Below, in pieces: positions 1-7,827 of a stretch of 64,000 nucleotides of DNA. The position numbers were made by a program, and so were the translations under genes. Origin of the DNA: Prevotella sp. (GTDB lineage: Bacteria; Bacteroidota; Bacteroidia; Bacteroidales; Bacteroidaceae); NCBI GenBank assembly GCA_017548605.1, contig JAFYZT010000008.1, positions 1 to 64,000 on the forward strand. Direction: 5' to 3'. The notes beneath the pieces were generated by a model. It did not search any database. It was given only the letters and a program-made list of their open reading frames with translations, and had not been told where the DNA came from. Position 1 is the first letter of the stretch; each line of letters begins with the position of its first letter.

Positions 1-51
1 AGACTGTAAAGATGAGTGACGGCACCACGATGATAGTCGTTGTAAAATAAC

Positions 52-300
52 ATGCGAAAACTGCTCATACTTCCACTGCTGTTCTTCCTGCTCATGGGTT
101 GCGGGGAGGGGCGCACTGATTATATGCGTGCCCTGCTCATACGGTTGGGTCTTTCCAACAAGGACATGGCCGTTTTGCTCAACTGCTCCTCACAGTCGCT
201 GTCGAACCTGAGAAGCTCCCTGGCTCAGAAATTGTTCGGCGGAAAGGTGCAGACGAGGTCTATTGACCAGAAAATCCGTGTTTTCAAATGTAACATGTAA
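52..300 (+). pseudogene. Remnant of a signal-peptide/HTH regulator joined by internal deletion
   Basis: The 82-residue frame begins with a lipoprotein-like leader (residues 1-17, ending LLMGC). It passes at about residue 21 straight into a helix-turn-helix segment (RLGLSNKDMAVLL, then CSSQSLSNLRSSLAQKLFG). In Bacteroidales this HTH normally closes a much larger TPR- or propeller-type membrane regulator, so the sensor body seems to be missing. The last 20 residues come from a repeat that recurs elsewhere in the window. It may be a deletion scar, or a tiny membrane-anchored DNA-binding protein that is still expressed. The HTH resemblance is from family memory; the deletion is inferred. Confidence 0.5.
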
Positions 301-331
301 AACATGTAAAAAACGTGCTACTTGTTGTAAT
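241..331 (+). repeat. Island repeat R1, copy A
   Basis: This block recurs on the minus strand at 28812-28874 and, more diverged, at 26604-26654. All copies share a core reading TTTTCAAATGTA preceded by a GGTCTAT or GGCTATAGA box. Copies A and C also share the following segment ending GTGCTACTTGTTGTAAT. Copies A and B share GGAAAGGT and ACGAGGTCTAT upstream of the core. The repeat links the two AT-rich islands in inverted orientation. Function unknown. Confidence 0.7.
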
Positions 332-377
332 ACAATGAGTTATGCTCATATTACACCGATAATTCATGAAAGAAGCC

Positions 378-409
378 CTTGCATTATTGAAAAACATATC
401 ATATATTTG
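378..409 (+). promoter_or_regulatory. Bacteroidota-type promoter for the 437 lipoprotein
   Basis: CTTG at 378-381, a 20-nt spacer, then TATATTTG at 402-409. This matches the phylum consensus TTTG-N19/21-TAnnTTTG with one mismatch in the upstream box. The sequence around it (GAAAA...TCATATATTTG) is a diverged relative of the promoter repeats at 1814, 28735 and 30020. It lies 27 bases before the ATG at 437. Confidence 0.7.
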
Positions 410-436
410 TGGCATGAAACATTAACTATCAACCTT

Positions 437-1120
437 ATGAAAAAGATTATTTCGCTATTAATTCCACTTATTTTTCATTCTTGTACATTCCTATATGATA
501 ATGCGGAAATGATAGATAATAGAAAAAAACATTCTATTATTAGATTTGATGGGCGTACAGACAAAGCCAAAGGTGAGATTCATACTAACGGCATCTATAT
601 TTATGAAAGTTTCATGAAAGACCCCCATGGTGGGCTTTCCTTTTTAGGTTTATTGAGTCCAAGAGAAGAACATGTATCCACATTAGGCGCTTTCAAATTC
701 TATGATGATGGTACATATATAAGGATAACACTATATGGGAATGAATATGATAGTATAAAACAACAACTGAAAGGCTTTACTATTAATGAGATTTATGTGC
801 AAACATTCGGGCTATATTCTGTTTTAAATAAAAAAAAGATTTATGTTGAGAAGTACACTCGGAATACTCTTATTGAACCATATGAACTAATCAAAGATTC
901 TTTCGAAATAATCAATGACACTACTCTTTCCATGTATTATAATCATAGACATCACAAACTAATATTTTTATCATGTTCCATTCCAATCACTTCCCATCAT
1001 CCTTTCAAATCCAAAAGGTTTTTATGGAGTGATAAAAAGGCCAGAAAACAGTATCTGAGGGAATGGAAAAAGATAAAGAAAGAACGGAAGAAATCGAAAA
1101 TAAAATACTCGTATGAATGA
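437..1120 (+). CDS. Putative lipoprotein, function unknown
   Basis: The frame is open from 263, but the ATG at 437 is chosen because it starts a lipoprotein signal peptide (MKKIISLLIPLIFHSC, lipobox IFHSC) just after a good promoter. The mature protein of about 212 residues has many beta-prone segments (YIRITLYGNEYDSIKQQL) and a very basic C-terminus (KKARKQYLREWKKIKKERKK). It should be anchored in the envelope. I recognise no family. It is AT-rich, like the rest of this island. Because its promoter belongs to the same family as those of other unrelated island genes, it may be one cassette of a set. Confidence 0.6.
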   Translation: MKKIISLLIPLIFHSCTFLYDNAEMIDNRKKHSIIRFDGRTDKAKGEIHTNGIYIYESFMKDPHGGLSFLGLLSPREEHVSTLGAFKFYDDGTYIRITLYGNEYDSIKQQLKGFTINEIYVQTFGLYSVLNKKKIYVEKYTRNTLIEPYELIKDSFEIINDTTLSMYYNHRHHKLIFLSCSIPITSHHPFKSKRFLWSDKKARKQYLREWKKIKKERKKSKIKYSYE

Positions 1121-1280
1121 ATATAAAAAACATGCAAATCAATAGTATTTACCTATGCCTCAGCAAATAAAGCACATGTTGATTCATTCCATACCATTCA
1201 TTAAAATAGTGGGGAGGAAGTAGATAAGATGTGGGATGATAGTCTATGAAGAAAAACTAATTTCAAAATAATATGGAATT

Positions 1281-1781
1281 ATGGAAATCTCCATTTACAA
1301 CGATGATTTATTAAAAAAGGTGTTTAATCGAAAGATTAAGCGTCCTGTAGCCTATTGTGTTGCTTCATTTATGGATCACCTATCCATGAAGAACAAAATT
1401 GATTATACAATAAGACGTTTAACTGAAATCCAGTTTCAACATGCACGGATTATAATTGAGTATTGGAATGATTTAGAGAAAATAATTGAGTTGTTGAAAA
1501 GATTTGAATTGTCTGATTACAAAATAATCCTTCCATATAAAAGAAATCGGATAAAACCAGGTGTATTAAGTGTAAATATCAACACAAAACATATTAACCA
1601 AGATTTTTTGAAGATATTACTAAAAAGACATTTTGGTTATGATTTTTCGTATTCTAATCGTTTGGAAATTACGCCTTATATGATATTTGACACTGGTATT
1701 AACGAAATAATTGCTTTTAAACTATATGATGATCGAGGTTATTATGAGTATCATATTCTAAAAAGGATATCAAAGTCATAG
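1281..1781 (+). CDS. Hypothetical protein with a DUF3885-like C-terminus
   Basis: 166 residues with no signal peptide, so probably cytoplasmic, unlike its neighbours. The C-terminal part ends in FKLYDDRGYYEYHIL. An aromatic-YDDRG motif in that position recalls DUF3885 proteins, some of which are candidate immunity proteins of polymorphic toxin systems. The resemblance rests on this short motif alone. The body (ARIIIEYWNDLEKIIELL) is helical. A purine-rich stretch (GGGGAGGAAG) lies about 60 bases before the ATG, but no ribosome site is obvious. The next gene follows after a promoter repeat, so the two are probably separate units. Confidence 0.5.
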   Translation: MEISIYNDDLLKKVFNRKIKRPVAYCVASFMDHLSMKNKIDYTIRRLTEIQFQHARIIIEYWNDLEKIIELLKRFELSDYKIILPYKRNRIKPGVLSVNINTKHINQDFLKILLKRHFGYDFSYSNRLEITPYMIFDTGINEIIAFKLYDDRGYYEYHILKRISKS

Positions 1782-1796
1782 GAGGAAGCCGATGGC

Positions 1797-1882
1797 AAAT
1801 CCCAGTATTCACATTTGGAACTTTGAAAACTATTTCATATATTTGCCACAGACAAGCAAAAACATATAATAATGAAGAGGGG
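1797..1882 (+). repeat. Promoter repeat P1, copy 1
   Basis: About 85 bp, near-identical to 28698-28783 on the minus strand and in its central 60 bp to 29994-30055 (minus). It contains a perfect Bacteroidota promoter: TTTG at 1814-1817, a 20-nt spacer, TATATTTG at 1838-1845. Conservation runs on both sides of the promoter boxes, from AAATCCCAGTATTC to AATGAAGAGGGG, while the genes downstream are unrelated. The repeat can be read as peptide (MKTISYICHRQ...), which creates a false upstream start. Confidence 0.85.
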
Positions 1883-1915
1883 GGTATTATTTATAAGCCA
1901 CAAATACATGTGCTT

Positions 1916-2986
1916 ATGATGATTGTGAGAAGATACATATTTCTGCTTTGTTGCATCTTTCTTTTATCATGTAATAATCAAGTAATATATGACAGGGATG
2001 CAACAAAAATATTCTATGTTGAAAATGATTCTTCCTTCGTAGATGAGATTCTCTTAGGATATGATGGAATATCAGACAGGATCCCACGAACAATAGCCAT
2101 TTCATACCTATATGTGAATAGGCACACAGACAAGAAATTTTGGTCTTCATCAATGCCTACCTATTACCGTGCTTATGTTTATGAAGGTAAGGTAGATTTG
2201 GACACTTATAAGTCAATGGTAAAATATATTCAATCATTGGAACTGAAAGAAGGTATGCCCCATAAAACATATGAGCAATGGGGCGCATCGTCGGTTGTCC
2301 TTAAACAAGGAAATAAGCGATATCACAAGTCCATGAGGCGGAGAGAATATGTTGCCTTTCTAAGGGGATTGTTGCCTTTACTAAAGAATGATTCCGGTCT
2401 TCAGGAAGCTGTCAGTAATAAAATCAATATTTACCAAGACGACAATCATCCTTATAAATACGAAGATATGATATACGGTGAACTTGACGAAGTGGAATTC
2501 AATGGGAACAACAAGTTCGCCTTACAATTAAAGTCTTCACTTAACATTGATTATGTCTTTACAGACATTGCGGAGAGGATATATAATAATAAGTTACATC
2601 CATACTCATCTCATGAAGGTGTTCCTCTATATTTAGATTTAAAGTTTAATAGAAATAACATCGATAGCATCGCTTTTGATAAATTCCGCCTTTCCTCTAC
2701 AAAAATACAATTATGCCAAGAAGGACTATCTATGATTCTTCCAACAGAAATAAATGGCGATGAGCAATTGCCTGTATGCTATCTTAGAAAATTGATAAAC
2801 AACAATAATGATATATACATACAGGTCGTCTATTGTATGCTTAATTCATGTGAAGAAGCGAAATCCAAATTAAAAGAAGGTATGCGTTCTGACTATCTTT
2901 CAGACGCATGGTTTGTTTATTACTATGACAAAAAAGCAAAACAATTTGTTTATAAAAAATATATCATCAACCCAAAAGAGATATAA
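1916..2986 (+). CDS. Putative lipoprotein, function unknown
   Basis: The frame is open from a TTG at 1823, but its first 30 codons translate promoter repeat P1. The ATG pair at 1916/1919 begins a clear lipoprotein signal (RRYIFLLCCIFLLSC, Cys about residue 19). The mature part of about 337 residues mixes beta-prone and charged segments and has no motif I recognise. It should be an envelope lipoprotein transcribed from the promoter at 1814-1845. The same promoter block drives the unrelated secreted protein at 27961-28674. Confidence 0.6.
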   Translation: MMIVRRYIFLLCCIFLLSCNNQVIYDRDATKIFYVENDSSFVDEILLGYDGISDRIPRTIAISYLYVNRHTDKKFWSSSMPTYYRAYVYEGKVDLDTYKSMVKYIQSLELKEGMPHKTYEQWGASSVVLKQGNKRYHKSMRRREYVAFLRGLLPLLKNDSGLQEAVSNKINIYQDDNHPYKYEDMIYGELDEVEFNGNNKFALQLKSSLNIDYVFTDIAERIYNNKLHPYSSHEGVPLYLDLKFNRNNIDSIAFDKFRLSSTKIQLCQEGLSMILPTEINGDEQLPVCYLRKLINNNNDIYIQVVYCMLNSCEEAKSKLKEGMRSDYLSDAWFVYYYDKKAKQFVYKKYIINPKEI

Positions 2987-3008
2987 ATTTGATAAAACCG
3001 TACAGTAT

Positions 3009-3107
3009 ATGGATAGATTTTTGAAACTTTTCTATATCTTGTGTTTAGGAATAACAATAGGGACAATTAGTCTTATCGTATATTATTGTTCTGGAAATAC
3101 AGAATAA
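3009..3107 (+). CDS. Possible 32-residue membrane peptide
   Basis: A short frame beginning MDRFLKLFYILCLGITIG and continuing as one hydrophobic helix that ends YYCSGNTE. It starts 22 bases after the preceding lipoprotein stop and is in the same direction, so it could be co-transcribed. The open frame extends upstream into the previous gene, where it is clearly not the coding frame. No Shine-Dalgarno-like site is clear. It may be spurious. Confidence 0.25.
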   Translation: MDRFLKLFYILCLGITIGTISLIVYYCSGNTE

Positions 3108-3116
3108 AGATTAAGG

Positions 3117-3342
3117 CTAACAATAAATATCTTCCATATAGAAGTGCTTCAGGCAGCGGTAGCCGGAGTCGTGGAATAGTATCAAGATGAGCATCACTTC
3201 CGACTTTGACATCGTCGAGTCACGGTGATAATTGCGTTTTCGGGATGTCTTGAGCGTATATTTTGACATCATGGCATCAAAAAAACTGGCAGAAATCATC
3301 TGCAATACAAAACAATTCCGTAACTTTGTTCTCGGTAATCAT
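3117..3342 (-). pseudogene. IS982-family transposase, N-terminal remnant with frameshift
   Basis: Reading down from the ATG at 3342 gives MITENKVTELFCIADDFCQF, the usual opening of IS982-type transposases. The frame breaks at a run of seven T (minus strand). It resumes in the next frame with FFDAMMSKYTLKTSRKRNYH, then STMSKSEVMLILILFH and GYRCLKHFY. That second part matches the conserved SD/KSEVM-ILxxFH-xxR-KHFY region of the family. After about 75 residues the gene ends, so the catalytic core is absent. No terminal inverted repeats were identified. Family assignment is from remembered motifs. Confidence 0.7.
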
Positions 3343-3454
3343 AGCGATTATTGTTTGTAAGCCTTTTTAGCACTATAAAGGTACAACAATTTTCGCTAAT
3401 CACCAAATTCTCAGACAGTTATATTTCGTCGAACTCACGTTAATATAAATAATT

Positions 3455-4129
3455 ATGAAAAAAGTATTTATATTTTTATTTTCCATCATTGCTATAGCAA
3501 GTTCTTGTTCCAAGACAAATGAGGAAAAGATTAAGGCAGCATTTACTCAATATGCAGAAAATCATTTAGACGATCCGTCAAGTTTAGAAATTGTATCTAT
3601 AGAGATTAAAGATACAATTGATATGGTTAAAATGCTTAGTGACGCATCTAATTGGCATGATTCTATAAGCAATGCTAAAGAAAAAGCATGTGATTCCCTT
3701 ATAAATTTAGTCAATAAATATGGTAGAGGTTTGAATAACTTACCGAATTTTAGTAATAAATGGGCTGAGTATATGAATTTATTGGAATCAGGCTTAGGTA
3801 GATCATTTGGAAACGCTATAAATATTCTCTCAGATCTTGATTCTTATACATCTCCAGATAGGATCAATGATGAAGAAGGTATGAAATTGATAACATCTAA
3901 AGTTAAATATAGGACTAAAGAGAATGGTTCCTTGAAATTAAAAGAATTAGATGTATATTCTAGTTTAGATTATGAGAAAATTGAATATACTGGACTTGAT
4001 GATGCACCTGAGAAATATAACAAAATATTGAAAACATTGGATTCATATAATGTTGATAATGAATATAACACTAAAGTGTTAGATTGCGCTCTTTCTATAA
4101 TTTTTCTTATAACTCATGACATTGACTGA
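3455..4129 (+). CDS. Putative lipoprotein, function unknown
   Basis: 224 residues with a lipoprotein signal (MKKVFIFLFSIIAIASSC, Cys 18) and then a charged, mostly helical body. The segment FTQYAENHLDDPSSLEIVSI resembles the start of a small class of Bacteroidales lipoproteins that share an F-x-x-YA-x-x-x-LDDPSS pattern; no function is known to me. A -7-like box (TATATTTC) lies near 3420 without a convincing upstream box. It is AT-rich and follows the decayed transposase. Confidence 0.6.
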   Translation: MKKVFIFLFSIIAIASSCSKTNEEKIKAAFTQYAENHLDDPSSLEIVSIEIKDTIDMVKMLSDASNWHDSISNAKEKACDSLINLVNKYGRGLNNLPNFSNKWAEYMNLLESGLGRSFGNAINILSDLDSYTSPDRINDEEGMKLITSKVKYRTKENGSLKLKELDVYSSLDYEKIEYTGLDDAPEKYNKILKTLDSYNVDNEYNTKVLDCALSIIFLITHDID

Positions 4130-4362
4130 AAAAGGTTGTCACTTTTTGGATAGTTAAACTTAAATGGTTATTACAATAATTACTATCTTACTAATAGTGT
4201 TTACACCTTTTGATCCTTATATCCGTATTGGTGGTTCGAATTCTATAGGTTTCCAAACCTTTTTAAATCACCGTCCCCTTCGGCACGGCCAGGGAGCTGG
4301 CACCTTCGGAGATACTGAGCGCAGACTCCATCTTAATAATCAAACTCATAAATCAAATAGTC

Positions 4363-4638
4363 ATGTTTATAAAAGATAGAACATTTAAAATAATGAATAT
4401 TTCATACATTATCCTTTCTTCATTATTAGGAATTGTATTGATTTATGGAATAATAAACACAAGAGTAAGCCTTAAGTATGAGACTGAAAAGGAAATCTTT
4501 GATTTACATACTAACTTGGCTTCGAATTATATAAAACAAACATTGGAGATTTCATATGAATTTCTAACATATATATTGTTTAACATTTTATATTTATTGC
4601 TGATGGGACATGTCAAATTAAAGAAAAAACAACACTAA
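4363..4638 (+). CDS. Small two-helix membrane protein, unknown
   Basis: 91 residues with two hydrophobic segments: residues 12-32 (NISYIILSSLLGIVLIYGII) and about 63-82 (EFLTYILFNILYLLLMG). A basic tail KLKKKQH follows. A second ATG at residue 12 could be the real start. No family is recognised. It follows a GC-rich patch at about 4263-4331 that is unlike its surroundings. It may be a real inner-membrane protein or a leftover of island decay. Confidence 0.35.
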   Translation: MFIKDRTFKIMNISYIILSSLLGIVLIYGIINTRVSLKYETEKEIFDLHTNLASNYIKQTLEISYEFLTYILFNILYLLLMGHVKLKKKQH

Positions 4639-4802
4639 ACATTGGGGACGAAATGACACGTTATTATCCCATAAACCAGAATGAGGAAAAAGAACTCAAA
4701 TCTATGAAAGGAATGCTTAACATTCCGATTATATCTCGCCTTGCGTATATATGCCAAAACGATTTTTTTAGCCACAAATGAGAGTAATTCGATAAAAAGT
4801 AG

Positions 4803-4810
4803 TATCTTTG
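4803..4810 (+). promoter_or_regulatory. Promoter -7 box (TATCTTTG)
   Basis: A perfect TAnnTTTG box with no good TTTG about 20 bases upstream. It lies about 48 bases before the ATG of the decayed regulator at 4859, and may now drive the rubredoxin gene further down. Confidence 0.4.
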
Positions 4811-4858
4811 TAAACCAGGAGACAAGAAATCTTATTTTCTTACTGTAAGTCATTATAT

Positions 4859-5010
4859 ATGAAATTAGAACCCCTGATAGCTGAATGTACAGCATACGAT
4901 TTAAAGGTGATGCTTGAAGACGAGGCAGTGGACTAACACGCATTTGCAATGAAACCAAAGCCTTGGATGGGTATAAGGAAGAACTGAACCCCCAAATAAT
5001 ACTCCTAATA
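4859..5010 (+). pseudogene. Deletion remnant of an AlbA_2-type ATP-binding regulator
   Basis: The ATG at 4859 opens MKLEPLIAECTAYDLKVMLE, the standard N-terminus of Bacteroidales AlbA_2/AAA_4-type putative transcriptional regulators. The frame stops at 4936. In the next frame, from about 4921, comes [20 protein letters not shown], which matches the C-terminal region of the same family (usually GTGLTRICxET). About 400 residues between them are missing, so an internal deletion fused the ends out of frame near 4918-4925. Both halves are recognised from memory. It decays directly upstream of the rubredoxin gene. Confidence 0.6.
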
Positions 5011-5030
5011 ATTGCCAAAAACCAAACATT

Positions 5031-5192
5031 ATGAAAAAATTCATTTGCGAAACATGCGGGTATGTTTATGACCCCGCAGTAGGCGATCCCGACAATGGGA
5101 TTGAGCCGGGCACAGCCTTTGAGGACATACCCGAAGACTGGGTATGCCCTATCTGTGGCGTGGGCAAGGATGATTTCTCGCCCGAGGACTAA
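5031..5192 (+). CDS. Rubredoxin
   Basis: A 53-residue protein with the full rubredoxin iron site: CxxCG at Cys6/Cys9 and CPxCG at Cys39/Cys42, with the conserved [13 protein letters not shown] ending. It is a one-electron carrier in the cytoplasm, often serving rubrerythrin, superoxide reductase or other oxygen-defence enzymes in anaerobes. Length is normal. The ATG follows an A-rich stretch without a strong Shine-Dalgarno site, which is usual in this phylum. Its stop overlaps the convergent aldo/keto reductase stop by four bases. No partner oxidoreductase lies nearby, apart from the aldo/keto reductase, which does not normally use it. Confidence 0.95.
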   Translation: MKKFICETCGYVYDPAVGDPDNGIEPGTAFEDIPEDWVCPICGVGKDDFSPED

Positions 5193-6175
5193 AGGATTTC
5201 GTTGAGGTTTGTTGCCAGTTGTTCCACACTGCTGGCACCTACCAATACTGACGTGACCCCTTTCTGAGACAGAATCCAGCGGAGGGCGTACCCAGCCAGG
5301 GTGCGCCCTTCTTGGTGCGCCTCCTCGTTCCATGTCTGCAACTGGCGCAACAGCTCGGGCGTAAGTGTCTGCTGTGAGAGTGACGTGTTACGGCTCATGC
5401 GCGACCCCTCGGGGATGCCGTTGAGGTAACGGTTGGTGAGCAGCCCCTGTGCCAAGGGCGAGAAGGAGATGAAGCCGATGCCCTCTTGTTCGCAGAAGGC
5501 GAGCTGTCCCTGCTCCATCGGTTCGCGGTTGAGCATATTGAGCTTGGCCTGATAGATGAGCAGCGGCACGTCACGTTCCTTCAGGTAGGCGTGGGCTTTC
5601 TTCAGCTCTTCCACCGGCCAGTTGGAGATGCCGATATAGAGTGCCTTGCCTTGTCGGACGATGTCGACGAGTGTCTGCAACGTCTCTTCGATGGGTGTGA
5701 GCGGGTCATAGCGATGGCTGTAGAACAGGTCGACATAGTCGAGATGCATACGCTTGAGGCTCTGATCCAGACTTGCCATGAGGTATTTCCGCGAACCCCA
5801 GTTGCCGTAGGGACCGGGCCACATGTCGTAACCGGCCTTGCTGCTGATGAACAGCTCGTCGCGGTAGGGTCGGAAATCATCGTCCATCAGTCGTCCCATG
5901 GTCTCCTCGGCACTGCCGTAGGGAGGACCGTAGTTATTGGCCAGGTCGAAATGAACGATGCCATGGTCGAAAGCATAATGGGTGATGGCACGGCTGCGTT
6001 CGTAGGGGTCCACGCCACCGAAGTTATGCCAGAAGCCCAATGATAGTTTGGGAAGGAGCACACCGCTCCGGCCGCAACGAACATATAGTTCTCCAGATTG
6101 TTCGTAACGATGGGGAGATGGAAAAGCCCCACCTCCATCCCCTCCCGAGGGAGGGGCGTAAATAGCTTTGCTCAT
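5189..6175 (-). CDS. Aldo/keto reductase, YghZ/GAPR-like
   Basis: 328 residues, a complete AKR barrel. Catalytic residues are visible: Asp/Tyr in [12 protein letters not shown], Lys in SSKAGY and His in YSHRYD. The opening [20 protein letters not shown] is typical of the YghZ (L-glyceraldehyde 3-phosphate reductase-like) group, which reduces small aldehydes with NADPH. The N-terminus is odd: [16 protein letters not shown], between MSKAIY and RYEQSGEL, translates the CCCTCCC/GGGAGGG repeat module. The repeat thus appears inserted in frame after codon 6. The substrate is unknown. Confidence 0.9.
   Translation of the reverse strand: MSKAIYAPPSGGDGGGAFPSPHRYEQSGELYVRCGRSGVLLPKLSLGFWHNFGGVDPYERSRAITHYAFDHGIVHFDLANNYGPPYGSAEETMGRLMDDDFRPYRDELFISSKAGYDMWPGPYGNWGSRKYLMASLDQSLKRMHLDYVDLFYSHRYDPLTPIEETLQTLVDIVRQGKALYIGISNWPVEELKKAHAYLKERDVPLLIYQAKLNMLNREPMEQGQLAFCEQEGIGFISFSPLAQGLLTNRYLNGIPEGSRMSRNTSLSQQTLTPELLRQLQTWNEEAHQEGRTLAGYALRWILSQKGVTSVLVGASSVEQLATNLNEIL
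6123..6158 (-). repeat. Hairpin-tail module inside the reductase start
   Basis: On the minus strand this reads CCCTCCC, a 3-nt loop, GGGAGGGG, then GGAGGTGGGG, resembling the module seen at many stop codons. Here it is at the 5' end of the gene, with the G-rich tail on the coding strand, the reverse of the usual orientation. It is translated in frame. Confidence 0.6.
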
Positions 6176-6182
6176 AGGGTGT

Positions 6183-6450
6183 AATATTTAAATGGATTTT
6201 TAATAGGGAGTTAAAATGGAAGATAATTCGCTTCGCTCATGGTTTTTTTAAGAGGGAGTTAAATTGGGAGTTAAAGTTGAAGTTAATTCGCTTCGCTCAA
6301 GGAAGTTAAAATGGACATTACTCCGCCTTTTACCTCTTTACTTTTTTGCTCTTTTACCCTTTCAGGCTATTGTCCTGCACGTAGTGCTTTACTTCCCCTT
6401 TTACTTCCTTCTATTACTTCCTTTTTTACTTCCCTTTTTACTCCCTTCTA
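6183..6450. repeat. Composite intergenic repeat, type B
   Basis: No gene fits here. The segment holds two copies of a GAAGTTAATTCGCTTCGCTC-like unit with a small hairpin, then CTCTTTAC and CTTTTACC tandem runs, the linker GGCTATTGTCCTGCAC, and finally ACTTCC/TTTTTACT tandem runs that reach the ispG stop codon. The reverse complement of 31758-31960 has the same modules in the same order with the same linker, so the two are inverted copies of one composite element of about 200-270 bp. Confidence 0.8.
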
Positions 6451-7827
6451 TTACTCCTTTTTACTTCTTTCAATAATCTCCAGCAGCCGTTCGACGGCTT
6501 CTTCTTCGGGGATATTTTTCAGAACACATTCCTTGCCTCGGTAGAGGGATATCTTACCCCTGCCGGCACCGACATAGCCGTAGTCGGCATCGGCCATCTC
6601 GCCCGGTCCGTTGACGATGCATCCCATGATACCGATTTTCAGTCCCACGAGATGTTGGGTGGCTTCCTTGATGCGTGCGATGGTGCGCGGCAGGTCGTAG
6701 AGCGTGCGCCCGCAGCCCGGACAGGAGATATATTCCGTCTTCGTGAATTTGATACGTGCGGCTTGTAGGATGGCGTCGGCCAGCGTTACCAGCTGCTCGC
6801 TGCTGAACGTTGGGCTGTGGAGTACCAGCTGGTGCGCCTTGCGGTCGATGAGCAGGGCACCGACGGCCATGGCAGCTTTCAGTTGCAGTGTCTCCCAGTC
6901 GGGAGCGTCCAGTTGGAGGGTGATGGTATCGTCGTGGATGGACTCCTCTGCCTTCTGTCGCAACAGCGTACATTCCGGGATGAGCTCCACCAGTTTTCTG
7001 GCCACGGGAATCTCACATTCCGGCTCCTCCGACAGACTGACGCGGATGGTGTCGCCGATGCCTTCGGTGAGCAGGGAACCGATGCCCACGGCACTCTTGA
7101 TACGTCCGTCCTCGCCCTCGCCCGCCTCGGTCACACCGAGGTGCAGTGGATAATGCATGTCCTCACCATCCATCGTCTTGACCAACAGTCGTACGGTCTG
7201 CACCATGACGACGGTGTTCGATGCCTTGATGCTGATGACCACATCGTTGAACTGCTCGCGTTGGAAGATGCGCAGAAACTCCATGCAGCTCTCCACGATA
7301 CCCTCGGGCGTGTCGCCGTAGCGAGACATGATACGGTCGGAGAGCGAGCCGTGGTTCACGCCGATGCGCACCGCCGTATGCTGTTCCTTGCAGATAGTGA
7401 TGAAGGGAAGGAGTCGGGCCTCAATCTTTTTCAGTTCCTCCTGGTATTCCTCATCGGAATATTCGAGGTGCTTGAATGTGCGGGCAGGGTCAACATAGTT
7501 TCCGGGGTTGATGCGAACCTTTTCACAGTACCGCGCCGCCACATCGGCCACGTTGGCATTGAAATGGACGTCGGCCACCAGCGGCTGCGGATAGCCGTCG
7601 GCCTTCAGTCGGGTGGAGATATTCTTCATGTTCTCAGCCTCGCGCGTGCCCTGTGTGGTGAAACGTACTAGTTCACCACCGGCATCGATGATACGCTTGG
7701 CCTGAGCCACACAGCCCTCGGTGTCGTTGGTATCGACGGTGGCCATCGACTGGATACGGATGGGGTTGTCGCCACCGATGGCGATATCCCCCACCTGGCA
7801 GACGCTGCTAATTCGTCTTGTACTCAT
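6451..7827 (-). CDS. ispG: 4-hydroxy-3-methylbut-2-en-1-yl diphosphate synthase (IspG)
   Basis: 458 residues. IspG reduces methylerythritol cyclodiphosphate to HMBPP in the MEP isoprenoid pathway, using a [4Fe-4S] cluster. The TIM barrel (about 1-285) holds conserved IQSMATVDTNDTEGCV and GVNHGSLSDR. The cluster domain has Cys369, Cys372 (SCPGCGRT) and Cys403 (GCIVNGPGE), with Glu410 as usual. Between them lies a segment (about 290-360) that seems a shortened form of the extra A* domain found in Bacteroidota and Chlamydia enzymes, which I recall as about 600 residues. The last codons (SKKE, stop) run into a tandem repeat. It overlaps purE by 20 bases and is probably co-transcribed with it. Confidence 0.97.
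   Translation of the reverse strand: MSTRRISSVCQVGDIAIGGDNPIRIQSMATVDTNDTEGCVAQAKRIIDAGGELVRFTTQGTREAENMKNISTRLKADGYPQPLVADVHFNANVADVAARYCEKVRINPGNYVDPARTFKHLEYSDEEYQEELKKIEARLLPFITICKEQHTAVRIGVNHGSLSDRIMSRYGDTPEGIVESCMEFLRIFQREQFNDVVISIKASNTVVMVQTVRLLVKTMDGEDMHYPLHLGVTEAGEGEDGRIKSAVGIGSLLTEGIGDTIRVSLSEEPECEIPVARKLVELIPECTLLRQKAEESIHDDTITLQLDAPDWETLQLKAAMAVGALLIDRKAHQLVLHSPTFSSEQLVTLADAILQAARIKFTKTEYISCPGCGRTLYDLPRTIARIKEATQHLVGLKIGIMGCIVNGPGEMADADYGYVGAGRGKISLYRGKECVLKNIPEEEAVERLLEIIERSKKE

Noticed and set aside
263-436. N-terminal extension of the 437 lipoprotein
   Set aside because: It lies in repeat R1 and promoter DNA; the signal peptide starts at 437.
4225-4262. GGTTCGAATTC, like a tRNA T-arm
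   Set aside because: No matching acceptor, anticodon or D-arm could be folded around it.
4164-4379. 71-codon plus-strand frame
   Set aside because: It crosses from AT-rich into the GC-rich patch without any domain or signal; likely chance.
4635-5333. Long minus-strand open frame across the rubredoxin region
   Set aside because: It lies opposite the clear rubredoxin gene and the reductase end; composition and content do not resemble a protein.
6264-6544. Two plus-strand frames rich in Phe and Leu before ispG
   Set aside because: They translate CTTTTAC and ACTTCC tandem units of the composite repeat.
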